Notes: generated by a model from the sequence alone, not told the origin. A DNA stretch of 37,248 bases from Rhodocyclaceae bacterium UBA2250 (GCA_002347285.1 DDXW01000060.1:1-37248); one strand, 5' to 3'; shown: positions 25,039 to 34,120, counted from the first letter of the stretch. A program made the numbers and translations.

Positions 25039-26379
25039 TCAATAGACGCCTTGCTGCGTCATCGCATCGGCAACCTTGACGAAACCGGCAATGTTCGCAC
25101 CCGCGACGTAATTAATGAAACCATCCCTCTCGCCATAACGCACACAATTGGCGTGGATATCCCGCATGATGACATGCAGACGGTCATCCACCTCATCTCG
25201 CTCCCAAGGCAGGCGCATGGCGTTCTGGGTCATCTCGAGGCCCGAGGTGGCGACGCCGCCGGCGTTCGACGCCTTGCCCGGCGCGTAGAGAATCTTCGCC
25301 GCCAGAAAGACATCCACCGCTTCGAGGGTGGAGGGCATGTTGGCGCCTTCGGCAACGCATTTGACCCCATTCTTCACCAGTTCGCGCGCATCGTCGCCGT
25401 CCAGTTCATTTTGAGTCGCGCAGGGCAGCGCGATATCCACCGGCACCCCCCAAGGCCGCTTGTCCGCCATGTACTTGAGGCCGAGTCGCTCAGCGTACTC
25501 GGAGACTCGGCCGTAGTGGTTGTTCTTGATGTCCATCAGCAGGTCGAGCTTCTCACGGGTGAAACCGGCCTCATCGACCACCGTGCCCTGCGAGTCGGAA
25601 CAGGTCACCACCTTGCCGCCCAGTTCCAGGATTTTTTCGATTGCGTATTGAGCCACGTTGCCGGAGCCGGAAACCGATACCCGCATGCCGTCGAAAGACA
25701 TGTTGCTGCGCGCTAGCATGTCCTGCGCAAAATAGACCAGGCCATAGCCGGTAGCCTCAGGACGAATCAAACTGCCCCCGAATGACAAGCCTTTGCCGGT
25801 AAATACGCAGGCTGCGTTGTTGGAGAGTTTCTTCATCATGCCAGCCATGAAGCCTACCTCGCGTCCGCCGACGCCAATGTCACCGGCGGGGACATCGGTA
25901 TCGGGCCCAAGGTGGCGATAGAGCTCGATCATCAGCGCTTGGCAGAAACGCATCACCTCGCTGCGGCTCTTGCCCTTCGGGTCGAAATCGGAGCCACCCT
26001 TGCCGCCACCCATCGGAAGCGTGGTCAGCGCGTTCTTGAAGGTCTGTTCGAAAGCGAGAAACTTCAGAATGGAGAGATTCACCGAGGGGTGGAAGCGCAT
26101 GCCGCCCTTGTAGGGGCCGATCGCCGAACTATGTTGAACCCGGAAGGCGCGATTCACGTGGCTTTCGCCTTTATCGTCGGTCCACGCAACGCGAAACTGA
26201 ATAACCCGTTCCGGCTCGACCAGGCGCTCAAGCAAAGCAGCTTCCGCGTAGCGTGGATTGGCGCTGATGAACTCCCACAAACTGCCCATCACTTCCTGCA
26301 CTGCCTGGAGAAACTCCGGTTGATTCGGATCTCTCGCTCGAACGTAGTCCATGAAATCAGACAGATTTTTATACTTCAC
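25039..26379 (-). CDS. gdhA: NADP-specific glutamate dehydrogenase
   Basis: Reductively aminates 2-oxoglutarate to glutamate, the low-affinity ammonium assimilation route. The 446-residue protein is of the hexameric E. coli type. Substrate and catalytic motifs include GPYKGGMRFHPSVN (88-101) and PMGGGKGGSDFDPKGKS (122-138, catalytic Lys127); the dinucleotide site is VSGSGNVAQYAIEK around 235-250, followed by CSDSQG, where Ser in place of an acidic residue favours NADP. The start is GTG 26379: an in-frame TGA lies two codons upstream and GGGAG sits six bases ahead. It has its own promoter and an NtrC-like site. It lies directly upstream of gltB, so both glutamate-forming routes are adjacent, though separated by terminator-like hairpins. 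Confidence 0.97.
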   Translation of the reverse strand: MKYKNLSDFMDYVRARDPNQPEFLQAVQEVMGSLWEFISANPRYAEAALLERLVEPERVIQFRVAWTDDKGESHVNRAFRVQHSSAIGPYKGGMRFHPSVNLSILKFLAFEQTFKNALTTLPMGGGKGGSDFDPKGKSRSEVMRFCQALMIELYRHLGPDTDVPAGDIGVGGREVGFMAGMMKKLSNNAACVFTGKGLSFGGSLIRPEATGYGLVYFAQDMLARSNMSFDGMRVSVSGSGNVAQYAIEKILELGGKVVTCSDSQGTVVDEAGFTREKLDLLMDIKNNHYGRVSEYAERLGLKYMADKRPWGVPVDIALPCATQNELDGDDARELVKNGVKCVAEGANMPSTLEAVDVFLAAKILYAPGKASNAGGVATSGLEMTQNAMRLPWERDEVDDRLHVIMRDIHANCVRYGERDGFINYVAGANIAGFVKVADAMTQQGVY

Positions 26380-26437
26380 GCATCACTCCCTTTTTCAGTC
26401 GGTTATCCGGATCGACTTGTCCCAATCCGGTGCGAAC

Positions 26438-26452
26438 GCACCAAAATAGGGC
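26438..26452. promoter_or_regulatory. NtrC-like binding site upstream of gdhA
   Basis: GCACCAAAATAGGGC matches the NtrC consensus GCACY-N5-RGTGC at 9 of 10 specified bases. It lies just downstream of the predicted gdhA transcription start, a position suited to repression. The adjacent GGTGCG-AA-CGCACC palindrome (26429-26442) overlaps it and could be a different operator. Confidence 0.35.
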
Positions 26453-26462
26453 CACTTATTTC

Positions 26463-26491
26463 AATATACCCGCCCATTGAAGAGTGCGCAA
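26463..26491 (-). promoter_or_regulatory. Candidate sigma-70 promoter for gdhA
   Basis: On the minus strand TTGCGC (26491-26486), a 17-base spacer, and TATATT (26468-26463). The -10 matches 5 of 6 and the -35 only 3 of 6, so activator dependence is possible. The start would be near 26456, giving a leader of about 77 bases. Confidence 0.45.
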
Positions 26492-26507
26492 CGAAGATAG
26501 GAATTAT

Positions 26508-29039
26508 CTATACAACAACCTCTACATTCTGGCTTTCAGCATCCGCGTAGAGGGTTGCATCGGGCGCAAGATCGATGACTCGGACATCCTGCTCGAACCG
26601 CTCCGCATCCGGCAGCAATGCGCCTAGCCGATTGGGCCATCTGAATATCTGTTCCTCGTCGAGCCTGTTGCCCTTCCGGCCGGGAAACAACGCAAAGTAG
26701 AGCATATCCGCCTCGATCAGCTCGTTGAGAAAATGGGTTCCAAGCGACACATCGGGGACGAGATTGTCATTCATGGCAACGATTTCACCCAGTGCAGCAA
26801 CCTGATTGATCTCATTGAAGGTGACCGGCAGCCCCAGCCATGGATCTCGCGTACCCCAGCGGCCAGGCCCCAGCATCAGCAGTTTGCGTCCAACGCTGGC
26901 ACGATTGATGGCCCCGATCAGCCGCGCCACCGCCAGCCTGTCATGCTGGTTCATTGCCCCGTAACGGGCGGGCACGATATAGACCAGCCGATCGGGATGG
27001 ACAGCTCTGCTTGGACCGATCACGGCCCCCCGTGCCTCGAACAGACGCGGCTTGCCTTTCGGCGGTCTGACACTCCCCTCGCCCTCGACGTTTCGCACCT
27101 GCAACGGGCGGCACTGCAACAGATTGATCCGATAGCTGTCTCCTGGAAGGACATTCAGGGCAAACTCGATCTCCACCGGATGACGGTAAGCCGACTGCAA
27201 CTGGTCAAGCATCTCCCGCATATCGGATACGAAGGATGTAGCCCGGAGCAGGCGATCGAAAGTCAGGAATGCCGGTTTGTCGGCTTCCTCGCGAGAGGCG
27301 AACAGGTCCAGCGGGTAATCCGACTGGCCGCGCACGATCTCGGCGAACGGCCCGCTGATGATGCGATTCTCGATCAGATCCAGCGCATCCATGCGCCGCT
27401 GGGTATGACGAGCAATATCGCCGAAGCTCGTCTCGGGACGCAATTCAGGCGCATTCAAGGCCACCAGTCTGGTGTAATCGTCGTCGGCCCTGTCGACCGC
27501 ACGGGTCCCAAGTCCAGCTACTAGGCGAATCACCCCCGCGCGCATGTCGATACGCGGATTCCAGGGGTAAGGGTTCACTGACAGGCCGACGCCTGCGGCA
27601 TGCGGATGGAAATATCGCCCACCCACAGTTCCCGAAACACGCATGATCAAAACCGCCATTCTCTCGCTCTCGCCCAGCAAGCCGCGTCGCTGGCGATAGT
27701 GCAAGGCCTGCTCGCTCATGCTGCTGGCGTATACCTGCCGCACGGCATCAAGCAGAGCGGCCAGACGCGAGCTCCAAGGACCGCGGTTTGCGCAGAAGAC
27801 GCTGTCATACTGACCGGCAAACGCGTTGCCGTACCGATCCTCGAGGAATGAGCTGGAGCGCACGATGAACGGCCATTCGCCGAAATAGTCCAGCATTCCT
27901 TCGAATTGGCGAATGATGGTCGGCGAGAACGATCCGGCCATGATCCGTGCGCGCGCCACCTGGACCTCGCCCAGGAAAGTTTGCGGATCGCGCTGGCGGT
28001 GGCGTATCCACCACAAGTCGTTATGCACGAGGTAGGTATCGTACACCTCTGTACCAATGAAGAAGGAATCGTGCGCTTCCAGTCTTTCATGAAGGTCCGG
28101 AGCGTTCTTGCGCAGCACTGCGCGTGCGATCAGCATGCCGAGCGCCTTGCCGCCGATGGTGCCGCACCCGATCATGCGTGTTCTTACCGAGAGCAAGTCT
28201 TCCAGCGTCAGGTATTCGTCGATCAGGAGCGACATCGCTGCATCGTCGGGAAACAGCAGACGCTTCAAGCGCGCAAACCACTCATACTCGGCAGGATCCG
28301 GATAGCCTGCCTGCCGAGCAGCGGCAACCGAGCGCGCGGCTGCAAACTGCTTGTGCCAATGACTGACAATCGGGTTGTCCTCGAGCCCACGCCACTGTGA
28401 ATTCGCAAGAATCTCCGAAACCGTGCCGCTGTCCGTCACGGCCCGAAACCGGTCGCCCGCATCCCAGGCGTGGATCAGGTTCATTGCCGCCGCGGATCGA
28501 TGCTGGACCTTGATGGGGCGAATGAAAAGGCGATCACGGCAGCGGAATACGTCCAGCAGGAATTGCGTGGTTTCCGTGATGACGCCGATCCCGGCCGATG
28601 AATGGATATTCCGATAGACCGCGAAGTAGGTCACGGTTTCGAGATCGAACAAGCGCGGACAGGTCAGTTTGAAAAAATTGCCCATCATGCGATCGGATTG
28701 CCAGATTTCGGCAAGGCTGGACAGGCAATCGAAGACATACTGAGTTTCCCGGCCTGCCGCTTCGATCACCGAATGAACATCGTCGACGAATGCGTCAAAG
28801 CCGCGCCCCGGGTCTACGCAATAAGTCTCGGCGCCGGACAGCAATTGCGCATGATCGGCAAAGCGGAAATAGATCAGCCGGCGGCCATTCGCAAGCGCCG
28901 CCTCGGCATAGGGTTTTACCAGCGTGCGGTATTCTTCCAGCGACTGGATGTGCCAGACAATGTTGTCGCCCGGCCGTACGCCGGACAGGATCGCATCCAG
29001 CCCGGCAAGGCCGGTGGTTGGTACGTAGCGCGCCACCAT
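26508..29039 (-). CDS. PEP/pyruvate-binding (ATP-grasp) protein with degenerate KaiC-like N-terminus
   Basis: An 843-residue protein. Residues 8-180 follow the KaiC/RecA pattern: TGLAGLDAILSGVRPGDNIVW at the start, a Walker-B-like YVFDCLSSLAEIW (101-113), and RLFIRPIKVQHRS near 175. The P-loop is absent, since HIQSLEEYRTL stands where GPPGTGKT belongs. From about 290 comes a PPDK_N / PEP-synthase ATP-grasp domain (GGKALGMLIARAVL; IVRSSSFLEDRYGNAFAGQY near 390-410). The C-terminal block has GPGRWGTRDPWLGLPV near 725. I find no phosphohistidine swivelling domain and no PEP/pyruvate TIM barrel, so it is not a complete dikinase or synthase. Its reaction is unknown. ATG 29039 gives better spacing from GGAGG than the adjacent ATG 29042. 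It lies 69-72 bases after dgt, same strand. Confidence 0.82.
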   Translation of the reverse strand: MVARYVPTTGLAGLDAILSGVRPGDNIVWHIQSLEEYRTLVKPYAEAALANGRRLIYFRFADHAQLLSGAETYCVDPGRGFDAFVDDVHSVIEAAGRETQYVFDCLSSLAEIWQSDRMMGNFFKLTCPRLFDLETVTYFAVYRNIHSSAGIGVITETTQFLLDVFRCRDRLFIRPIKVQHRSAAAMNLIHAWDAGDRFRAVTDSGTVSEILANSQWRGLEDNPIVSHWHKQFAAARSVAAARQAGYPDPAEYEWFARLKRLLFPDDAAMSLLIDEYLTLEDLLSVRTRMIGCGTIGGKALGMLIARAVLRKNAPDLHERLEAHDSFFIGTEVYDTYLVHNDLWWIRHRQRDPQTFLGEVQVARARIMAGSFSPTIIRQFEGMLDYFGEWPFIVRSSSFLEDRYGNAFAGQYDSVFCANRGPWSSRLAALLDAVRQVYASSMSEQALHYRQRRGLLGESERMAVLIMRVSGTVGGRYFHPHAAGVGLSVNPYPWNPRIDMRAGVIRLVAGLGTRAVDRADDDYTRLVALNAPELRPETSFGDIARHTQRRMDALDLIENRIISGPFAEIVRGQSDYPLDLFASREEADKPAFLTFDRLLRATSFVSDMREMLDQLQSAYRHPVEIEFALNVLPGDSYRINLLQCRPLQVRNVEGEGSVRPPKGKPRLFEARGAVIGPSRAVHPDRLVYIVPARYGAMNQHDRLAVARLIGAINRASVGRKLLMLGPGRWGTRDPWLGLPVTFNEINQVAALGEIVAMNDNLVPDVSLGTHFLNELIEADMLYFALFPGRKGNRLDEEQIFRWPNRLGALLPDAERFEQDVRVIDLAPDATLYADAESQNVEVVV

Positions 29040-29111
29040 CATTCCCTCCGAACGCTGCGTTTCAGGCGCATCACGCTGCGCACATGCGGATGCGGGCGAT
29101 ATTTCCGGGCG

Positions 29112-30239
29112 CTAGATCTCGCCTATCGCAAAGAGGCGGCGGTGCTCCTTGATCGCATAGCGGTCTGTCATTCCGGCGATGTAGTCCGCGATGGCGCGCG
29201 GCATCCCCTCTTTCTGGCCCAGCTCTTGATTCTGCGGCGGCAGCAGGCGAGCATCCGACATGAAGGCCGAGAACAGGTCACAGATGATCCGCCTGGCCTT
29301 GCTCGTCATCCTCACCACTTGATAATGACGATACAGCTTTTCGCGCAGAAATCCCTTGAGGGCACGGTTCTCCGCCTGCATCGGTTCTGTGAAACCTACC
29401 AAGGGTGGCGCTGCTTCAACGTCTGCCAGCGTTGCCACCCCGGCGACATCGATGCGCCGCTTTGTTTCGGTCAGAAGATCGGTCACCAAAGCATCGATCA
29501 TGCGGCGCACTGTTTCATGGATCAGGCGCCGCCCCGTCAGGCCCGAGAATTCATCGTGCGCCTCGGCGGCATGGCGGGCGAACAGGCTGATGCCCTCGAG
29601 TTGTTCCAGCGTGATCAGGCCCGAGCGCAGTCCGTCATCGACGTCGTGATTGTTGTAAGCGATCTCGTCCGCGAGGTTGCAGATCTGGGCTTCCAGCGAC
29701 GGGCGGCGATTGGTGAGGAAGCGCTCACCCAAGGAGCCGAGTTCCCGCGCGATGGCCGGGGCGCAATGTTTCAGAATGCCCGCGCGAGTCTCGAACATCA
29801 GGTTGAGGCCATCGAAGGCCCCATAGCGCTCCTCGAGGCGATCGACGATGCGCAACGATTGCAGGTTGTGTTCGAAGCCGCCATGTCCCGCCATGCATTC
29901 GTTCAAGGCATCCTGCCCCGCATGGCCGAACGGCGTATGGCCGAGATCATGCGCCAAGGCGATCGCTTCGGTCAGGTCATCGTTGAGACCGAGTGCGCGC
30001 GCAATGCTGCGCGCGATCTGCGCCACCTCGATCGAATGCGTCAGCCGGGTGCGAAACAGGTCGCCTTCATGGTTAACAAATACCTGGGTCTTGTATTCGA
30101 GGCGGCGAAATGCCGTCGAGTGAATGATGCGATCTCGATCGCGCTGGAACTCTCCGCGCGCCTTCGGCGGCGGCTCATGCAGGACTCTTCCGCGTGATGC
30201 GGCTTCTGTAACCGCATAGGAAGCCAGGATCTCAGGCAC
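29112..30239 (-). CDS. dgt: dGTP triphosphohydrolase-like protein
   Basis: An HD-domain nucleotide hydrolase that cleaves dNTPs to deoxynucleosides and triphosphate, affecting dNTP pools. The 375-residue protein has the metal-binding set in RTRLTHSIEVAQIAR (His68) and LAHDLGHTPFGHAG (His97, Asp98), and the later Asp in NLADEIAYNNHDVDDG. FRRLEYKTQVFVNHEGD is the family signature near residues 44-60. The length fits the short 'dGTPase-like, type 2' proteins of proteobacteria rather than the 505-residue E. coli Dgt. The start is GTG 30239, overlapping the end of aroB by eight bases; there is no clear Shine-Dalgarno sequence, so it is probably translated by coupling to aroB. Confidence 0.94.
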   Translation of the reverse strand: MPEILASYAVTEAASRGRVLHEPPPKARGEFQRDRDRIIHSTAFRRLEYKTQVFVNHEGDLFRTRLTHSIEVAQIARSIARALGLNDDLTEAIALAHDLGHTPFGHAGQDALNECMAGHGGFEHNLQSLRIVDRLEERYGAFDGLNLMFETRAGILKHCAPAIARELGSLGERFLTNRRPSLEAQICNLADEIAYNNHDVDDGLRSGLITLEQLEGISLFARHAAEAHDEFSGLTGRRLIHETVRRMIDALVTDLLTETKRRIDVAGVATLADVEAAPPLVGFTEPMQAENRALKGFLREKLYRHYQVVRMTSKARRIICDLFSAFMSDARLLPPQNQELGQKEGMPRAIADYIAGMTDRYAIKEHRRLFAIGEI

Positions 30240-31323
30240 AACAGGCGTCGATGGCCGCGCTGATTTCCGACGGCGAGGCAGCGGCCCAGGTAACCGCCTC
30301 CCCTAGTTTTTTCAGCAGCACGAGCCGCAAACGGCCGGCCAGCACCTTCTTGTCGTGCGCCATCAGTTCGAGGTACTTGTCCGAGCCGAGCATTGGTCCG
30401 GCTACTGGTAGCTTGGCTCGCACAAAGAGCATGCGAATGCGATCCAGATCATCCTCGGTGAGCCAGCCCATCCGCCGGGAAAGCTCCGCTGCCATCACCG
30501 TTCCGGCAGCCACCGCCTCGCCGTGAAGCCATGTGCCATAACCCAGCCCGGTTTCGATGGCATGTCCGAACGTATGTCCAAGATTGAGCAGCGCTCGCCC
30601 CCCCTCTCTCGCCGTTTCCAGCTCGTCTCCCGACACCACCTCGGCTTTGTTGGCGCAGGAGCGTTCGATCGCGAAAGTCAGGGCAGCCGCATCACGCGCC
30701 ATCAATTTGTCCAGATTGGTTTCCAGCCACACGAGGAACTCGAGATCGCGGATCAAGCCGTATTTGATGACCTCGGCCAGCCCGGCGGAAAGCTCACGAT
30801 CAGGGAGGGTAATGAGCGTATCGGTATCGGCAACGACCATGCGCGGCTGCCAGAAGGCTCCAATCATGTTTTTGCCACGCGGATGATTGATGCCGGTTTT
30901 CCCGCCGACCGAGGAATCGACCTGCGCCAGAAGCGTCGTGGGCACCTGGATGAAAGGCACGCCGCGCTGGTAGGTAGCGGCGGCGAAACCCGCCAAGTCC
31001 CCCACGACGCCTCCTCCCAATGCGATGATCGGCGTGGCTCGGTCGCAGCGCTCGGCCAGCAAGCGGTCATGGATCGCATTCAGGGATGTCCAGTTCTTAT
31101 GCTCTTCGCCATCCGGGAGAACGATCGCCACTGATGACGTACCTTCGCTTTCCAAGGCACCTTGCAGGCGGGAAAGGTATAGCGGTGCCACGATTTCGTT
31201 GGTGACGATAGCAACACGCTTACCCAGATGCTCGCGATTAGCTCGCCAGGCCGACGCCAATAGCCCGGGACCGATATGGATCGGGTAGCTGCGCTCGCGA
31301 AGATTTACGGTCAGTGTGCGCAT
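30232..31323 (-). CDS. aroB: 3-dehydroquinate synthase
   Basis: Second step of the shikimate pathway: cyclises DAHP to 3-dehydroquinate using NAD and a divalent metal. The 363-residue length is standard. Motifs: LPDGEEHKNW, the NAD-binding GGGVVGDLAGFAAATYQRG (about 102-120), QVDSSVGGKTGINHP (about 136-150), and the metal-site segment NLGHTFGHAIETG. The start ATG 31323 lies inside aroK; the two overlap by 13 bases, and the SD is weak, so the pair is translationally coupled. aroK-aroB directly after the pilus operon is a common proteobacterial order. Confidence 0.97.
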   Translation of the reverse strand: MRTLTVNLRERSYPIHIGPGLLASAWRANREHLGKRVAIVTNEIVAPLYLSRLQGALESEGTSSVAIVLPDGEEHKNWTSLNAIHDRLLAERCDRATPIIALGGGVVGDLAGFAAATYQRGVPFIQVPTTLLAQVDSSVGGKTGINHPRGKNMIGAFWQPRMVVADTDTLITLPDRELSAGLAEVIKYGLIRDLEFLVWLETNLDKLMARDAAALTFAIERSCANKAEVVSGDELETAREGGRALLNLGHTFGHAIETGLGYGTWLHGEAVAAGTVMAAELSRRMGWLTEDDLDRIRMLFVRAKLPVAGPMLGSDKYLELMAHDKKVLAGRLRLVLLKKLGEAVTWAAASPSEISAAIDACCA

Positions 31324-31826
31324 GGGGTAGAGATTCGGTTCTTGATTTGAGCGACGACGCTTTTCACATCCCGTCCAGCTTCGATTATCACATCCGCCAC
31401 CTCGCGGTAGAGTGGATCGCGGCGCGCAGTCAATTCCGTGATTCGCGCAAACGGATCCGCCACCTGCAGCAGCGGACGGGACTTGTCACAGCGCGTGCGC
31501 GCGTAAAGCAATTGTGGCGTCGCATGCAGATAGACAACGTTTCCGGCGGCCATCAGAACTGCGCGATTGGACGGATGCAAGACAATACCGCCGCCGGTAG
31601 CAATGACGCAGCCGCTTCGCTGGACGACCTCTTTCAGAACCTGCGATTCTCTTGCGCGAAAACCGGCTTCGCCCTCGATCTCGAAAATGGTAGCCACCGA
31701 CACGCCGTTGCGTCGTTCGATTTCACGATCCAGATCGATGAACGCCAGCCCGCATTCTTGCGCCAGACGCTTGCCCAGCGTCGTCTTGCCGGACCCCATC
31801 ATGCCGACAAGAAAGATGGAAGCCAC
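31311..31826 (-). CDS. aroK: Shikimate kinase
   Basis: Phosphorylates shikimate with ATP in the pathway to chorismate. Walker A GMMGSGKTT lies at residues 8-16 of the chosen product, followed by the shikimate-binding DLDREIERRNG and the GGGIVL motif; the lid is RCDKSRPLLQ. Start choice is open: GTG 31826 gives 171 residues beginning VASIFLVG, the usual family length. The frame extends to GTG 31889, which overlaps the pilQ stop as GTGA, but this would encode a 21-residue extension read straight through a perfect 28-base palindrome. TTG 31847 is a third option. The SD is weak for all three. Overlaps aroB by 13 bases. Confidence 0.93.
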   Translation of the reverse strand: MASIFLVGMMGSGKTTLGKRLAQECGLAFIDLDREIERRNGVSVATIFEIEGEAGFRARESQVLKEVVQRSGCVIATGGGIVLHPSNRAVLMAAGNVVYLHATPQLLYARTRCDKSRPLLQVADPFARITELTARRDPLYREVADVIIEAGRDVKSVVAQIKNRISTPCAH

Positions 31827-31854
31827 TGCTCTTTGGAAATCGAACAATTTCTTG

Positions 31855-31882
31855 TGATCAGGGCTGCCAGCAGCCCTGATCA
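31855..31882. repeat. Perfect 12-bp-stem palindrome between pilQ and aroK
   Basis: The arms at 31855-31866 and 31871-31882 (TGATCAGGGCTG and its exact complement) flank the 4-base loop CCAG. It starts three bases past the pilQ stop on the minus strand. Neither side has a T-tract, so it is not an intrinsic terminator. It may stabilise or process the pilus message, or serve as a protein binding site. Confidence 0.75.
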
Positions 31883-31885
31883 AGG

Positions 31886-34120
31886 TCACTTCATGGCAAG
31901 TGCGTTGTCAATGATCTTCGGGGTGATCATGACCAACAACTCAACCCGGTGGTCACTCTTGTCTCTAGTTTTAAACAAGAATCCCACATAAGGAAGATCT
32001 CCGAAAAACGGAACCCGGGTAGTGCTATCCGTTTCTTCCTGCTCGTAGATACCTCCGATAACTACCGTTCCACCGTTATCCACCAGCACGTCTGAATCCA
32101 CTTCCTTGGTCTTGATGGTGTAACCGAGCAACTGGCTCACCTGCGGACCAAGTGCATTTTTTGTGATCTTCAGCTTCATCATCACCCGGCCGTCAGGCGT
32201 GATGTGGGGCTTCACCTTCAGAGACAGGTTGGCGTCCTGCCAGGCGATCGAGGTGGCTCCAGAGGCACTGGACACCAAGTATGGGATTCGAACGCCCTGC
32301 TGGATGGTCGCCTCCATCTGGTCCATCGTCATGATGCGCGGACTCGAGATGGTTTTCCCTTTTCCGTCTGCCTCGAGCGCAGAGAGTTCAAGCGTCAGCA
32401 ATTGCGTTTTCGCCGAGTTCATCAGGGTCAGCGCAATTTGTCCGGCCGGGTTGGCGACCCCGAGGTTTACCAGTTGGCTGTCAGCCAGCACGGGGGTGGG
32501 AACCTCGCGTGTATAGGTAATCTCCCCCGTCGTCGCATCGACATCTGTAATGATGGCAGCGGCAGGATAGTTGCCCGCATCCGGCAAATGTGCATATGCA
32601 TCTTTCGAGGAGCCACTCAAACCAAATCGCGTGCCAGTACCCAGAATCTTGTGGCCTTGGTTCAAACCCCGGTGATCATGAGTGCCGATTCTCACGCCGA
32701 GCGACTTGGAGAAGTTGGTGTCGGCCTCGACGATCCTGGCCTCGATCAATACCTGTCTGACTGGACGGTCGATCTGCTTCAGCAAGCTGCCGATCATGTC
32801 AAGCTTGGTCGGCACATCGAAAATAAAGACCTGGTTGGTGCGCTTGTCGATGGTGATCCGGCCGGCTGGCGACAGGAAGCCTGTGCTCTTCTCTGCTTTT
32901 GCCGGGTCGCCGCCGCCAGCCTGGCTTTGCTCGGTGAGCATCGTGACAAAATCTTCGGCCTTCATGTAGTTCAGCTGAAACACCTCGAGCCTGGGAGGGT
33001 CGGCCGCTACTGCGGACTCACGCGCCTTGACCATCTGCTCGTCTCTCGCCACGAGCTCATCCTGCGGCGCGATCCAGATGACGCTGCCATTCTTGCGCAT
33101 CGCCAGGTTCTTTTGCTGCAAGACGATCTCCAGAGCCTGATCCCACGGCACGTCGTTCAAGCGCAGAGAGACGTTCCCGCCGACAGAGTCGCTGATCACA
33201 ATGTTGAAATTGGTGATGTCGGCAAACACATGCAGCAATTCGCGCAACGGGATATTTTGGAAGTTGAGAGAAATCGCTTCGCCTTGATAGCCCTTCTTTG
33301 TTCCCTGAAACAACTTGTTGGGATCTTCCTTGACTGGCCTGACTTCGACGATGAACTGATTGTCGGTTTGGTAGGCGGTATGCTCCCACAGACCTGTCGG
33401 AACGATCTCCATCAAGACATCATTGCCTTCGCCCCGGGTATTCACCGTGCTGACCGGGGTACCGAAATCGACCACGTCAAGACGGCGCCGCAACGACTCG
33501 GGGAGTTGCGTATTCTTGAACGCAACCTGCAGGCTGGTTCCCCTCTGCTTGACATCGATGCCGGTATCGCTTGATGTCAAGTCGACAAGCACCACTCCAG
33601 CGCCGTCTTTGTTCCGACGAAACTGGATGTCTCGCACACCGCTCCCGATGTTCTTGCCGATTTGCGCAAAATGCTGAACTGCAGCCGATGAATCCGCCAC
33701 GCCGCCCTGAACATCATCGAGAAGGGTAATGAACAGCGAACGATCTTCATTCCGCGCCTCGAAACGTGCAGTCCTGTCCAGATTCAACACTAGCCTGGAA
33801 CGGTCTCCCGCTTGCACAAGGTTGTAGCTGCGAAGCACGCCTTCATTGACTGCCTTGTTGCTGTGGCCGAGCCCATTCTCGGTGGCCGGAAAGTCAAAGA
33901 CGATTCTGGCCGGATTGGCAATCATGAAATTCGAAGGAACGGCACTGATCGGTTGCTTGAGATCGATCTTGAGTACGGTATTCCCGCCTGCCCGAGTAAC
34001 GGCAAGGTTTTCGATGAGGTTCGCTTTCCCGGCTACGGCCTGATTGCCGGTTTGCCCAACGGCAACCGTTGCTAGTGCCATGAATGCGACCAGGCATGCC
34101 AATACGCGTGTGAATTTCAT
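31886..34120 (-). CDS. pilQ: Type IV pilus secretin PilQ
   Basis: Forms the outer-membrane channel through which the type IV pilus emerges. The 744-residue precursor begins with a Sec signal (MKFTRVLACLVAFMALATVAVG). AMIN-type domains follow (about 35-125 and 160-265; these bind peptidoglycan in the family), then the secretin/TonB short N-terminal domain (about 285-355, LNFQNIPLRELLHVFADI), an N1-type domain (about 375-465) and the secretin barrel (about 500-740) ending VPFFGDLPYVGFLFKTR and LLVMITPKI. The ATG at 34120 overlaps the pilP stop as ATGA. Confidence 0.97.
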   Translation of the reverse strand: MKFTRVLACLVAFMALATVAVGQTGNQAVAGKANLIENLAVTRAGGNTVLKIDLKQPISAVPSNFMIANPARIVFDFPATENGLGHSNKAVNEGVLRSYNLVQAGDRSRLVLNLDRTARFEARNEDRSLFITLLDDVQGGVADSSAAVQHFAQIGKNIGSGVRDIQFRRNKDGAGVVLVDLTSSDTGIDVKQRGTSLQVAFKNTQLPESLRRRLDVVDFGTPVSTVNTRGEGNDVLMEIVPTGLWEHTAYQTDNQFIVEVRPVKEDPNKLFQGTKKGYQGEAISLNFQNIPLRELLHVFADITNFNIVISDSVGGNVSLRLNDVPWDQALEIVLQQKNLAMRKNGSVIWIAPQDELVARDEQMVKARESAVAADPPRLEVFQLNYMKAEDFVTMLTEQSQAGGGDPAKAEKSTGFLSPAGRITIDKRTNQVFIFDVPTKLDMIGSLLKQIDRPVRQVLIEARIVEADTNFSKSLGVRIGTHDHRGLNQGHKILGTGTRFGLSGSSKDAYAHLPDAGNYPAAAIITDVDATTGEITYTREVPTPVLADSQLVNLGVANPAGQIALTLMNSAKTQLLTLELSALEADGKGKTISSPRIMTMDQMEATIQQGVRIPYLVSSASGATSIAWQDANLSLKVKPHITPDGRVMMKLKITKNALGPQVSQLLGYTIKTKEVDSDVLVDNGGTVVIGGIYEQEETDSTTRVPFFGDLPYVGFLFKTRDKSDHRVELLVMITPKIIDNALAMK

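Noticed and set aside
26434..26455. Possible sigma-54 promoter before gdhA (TGGCCC...TTGGT on the minus strand)
   Set aside because: The essential GC at -12 is missing at the required spacing, while a sigma-70 pair with a 17-base spacer lies just upstream.
31827..31889. Longer aroK start at GTG 31889 overlapping the pilQ stop
   Set aside because: It adds an atypical 21-residue extension encoded by the palindrome. Kept only as an alternative, although the GTGA overlap matches the style of the pil junctions.
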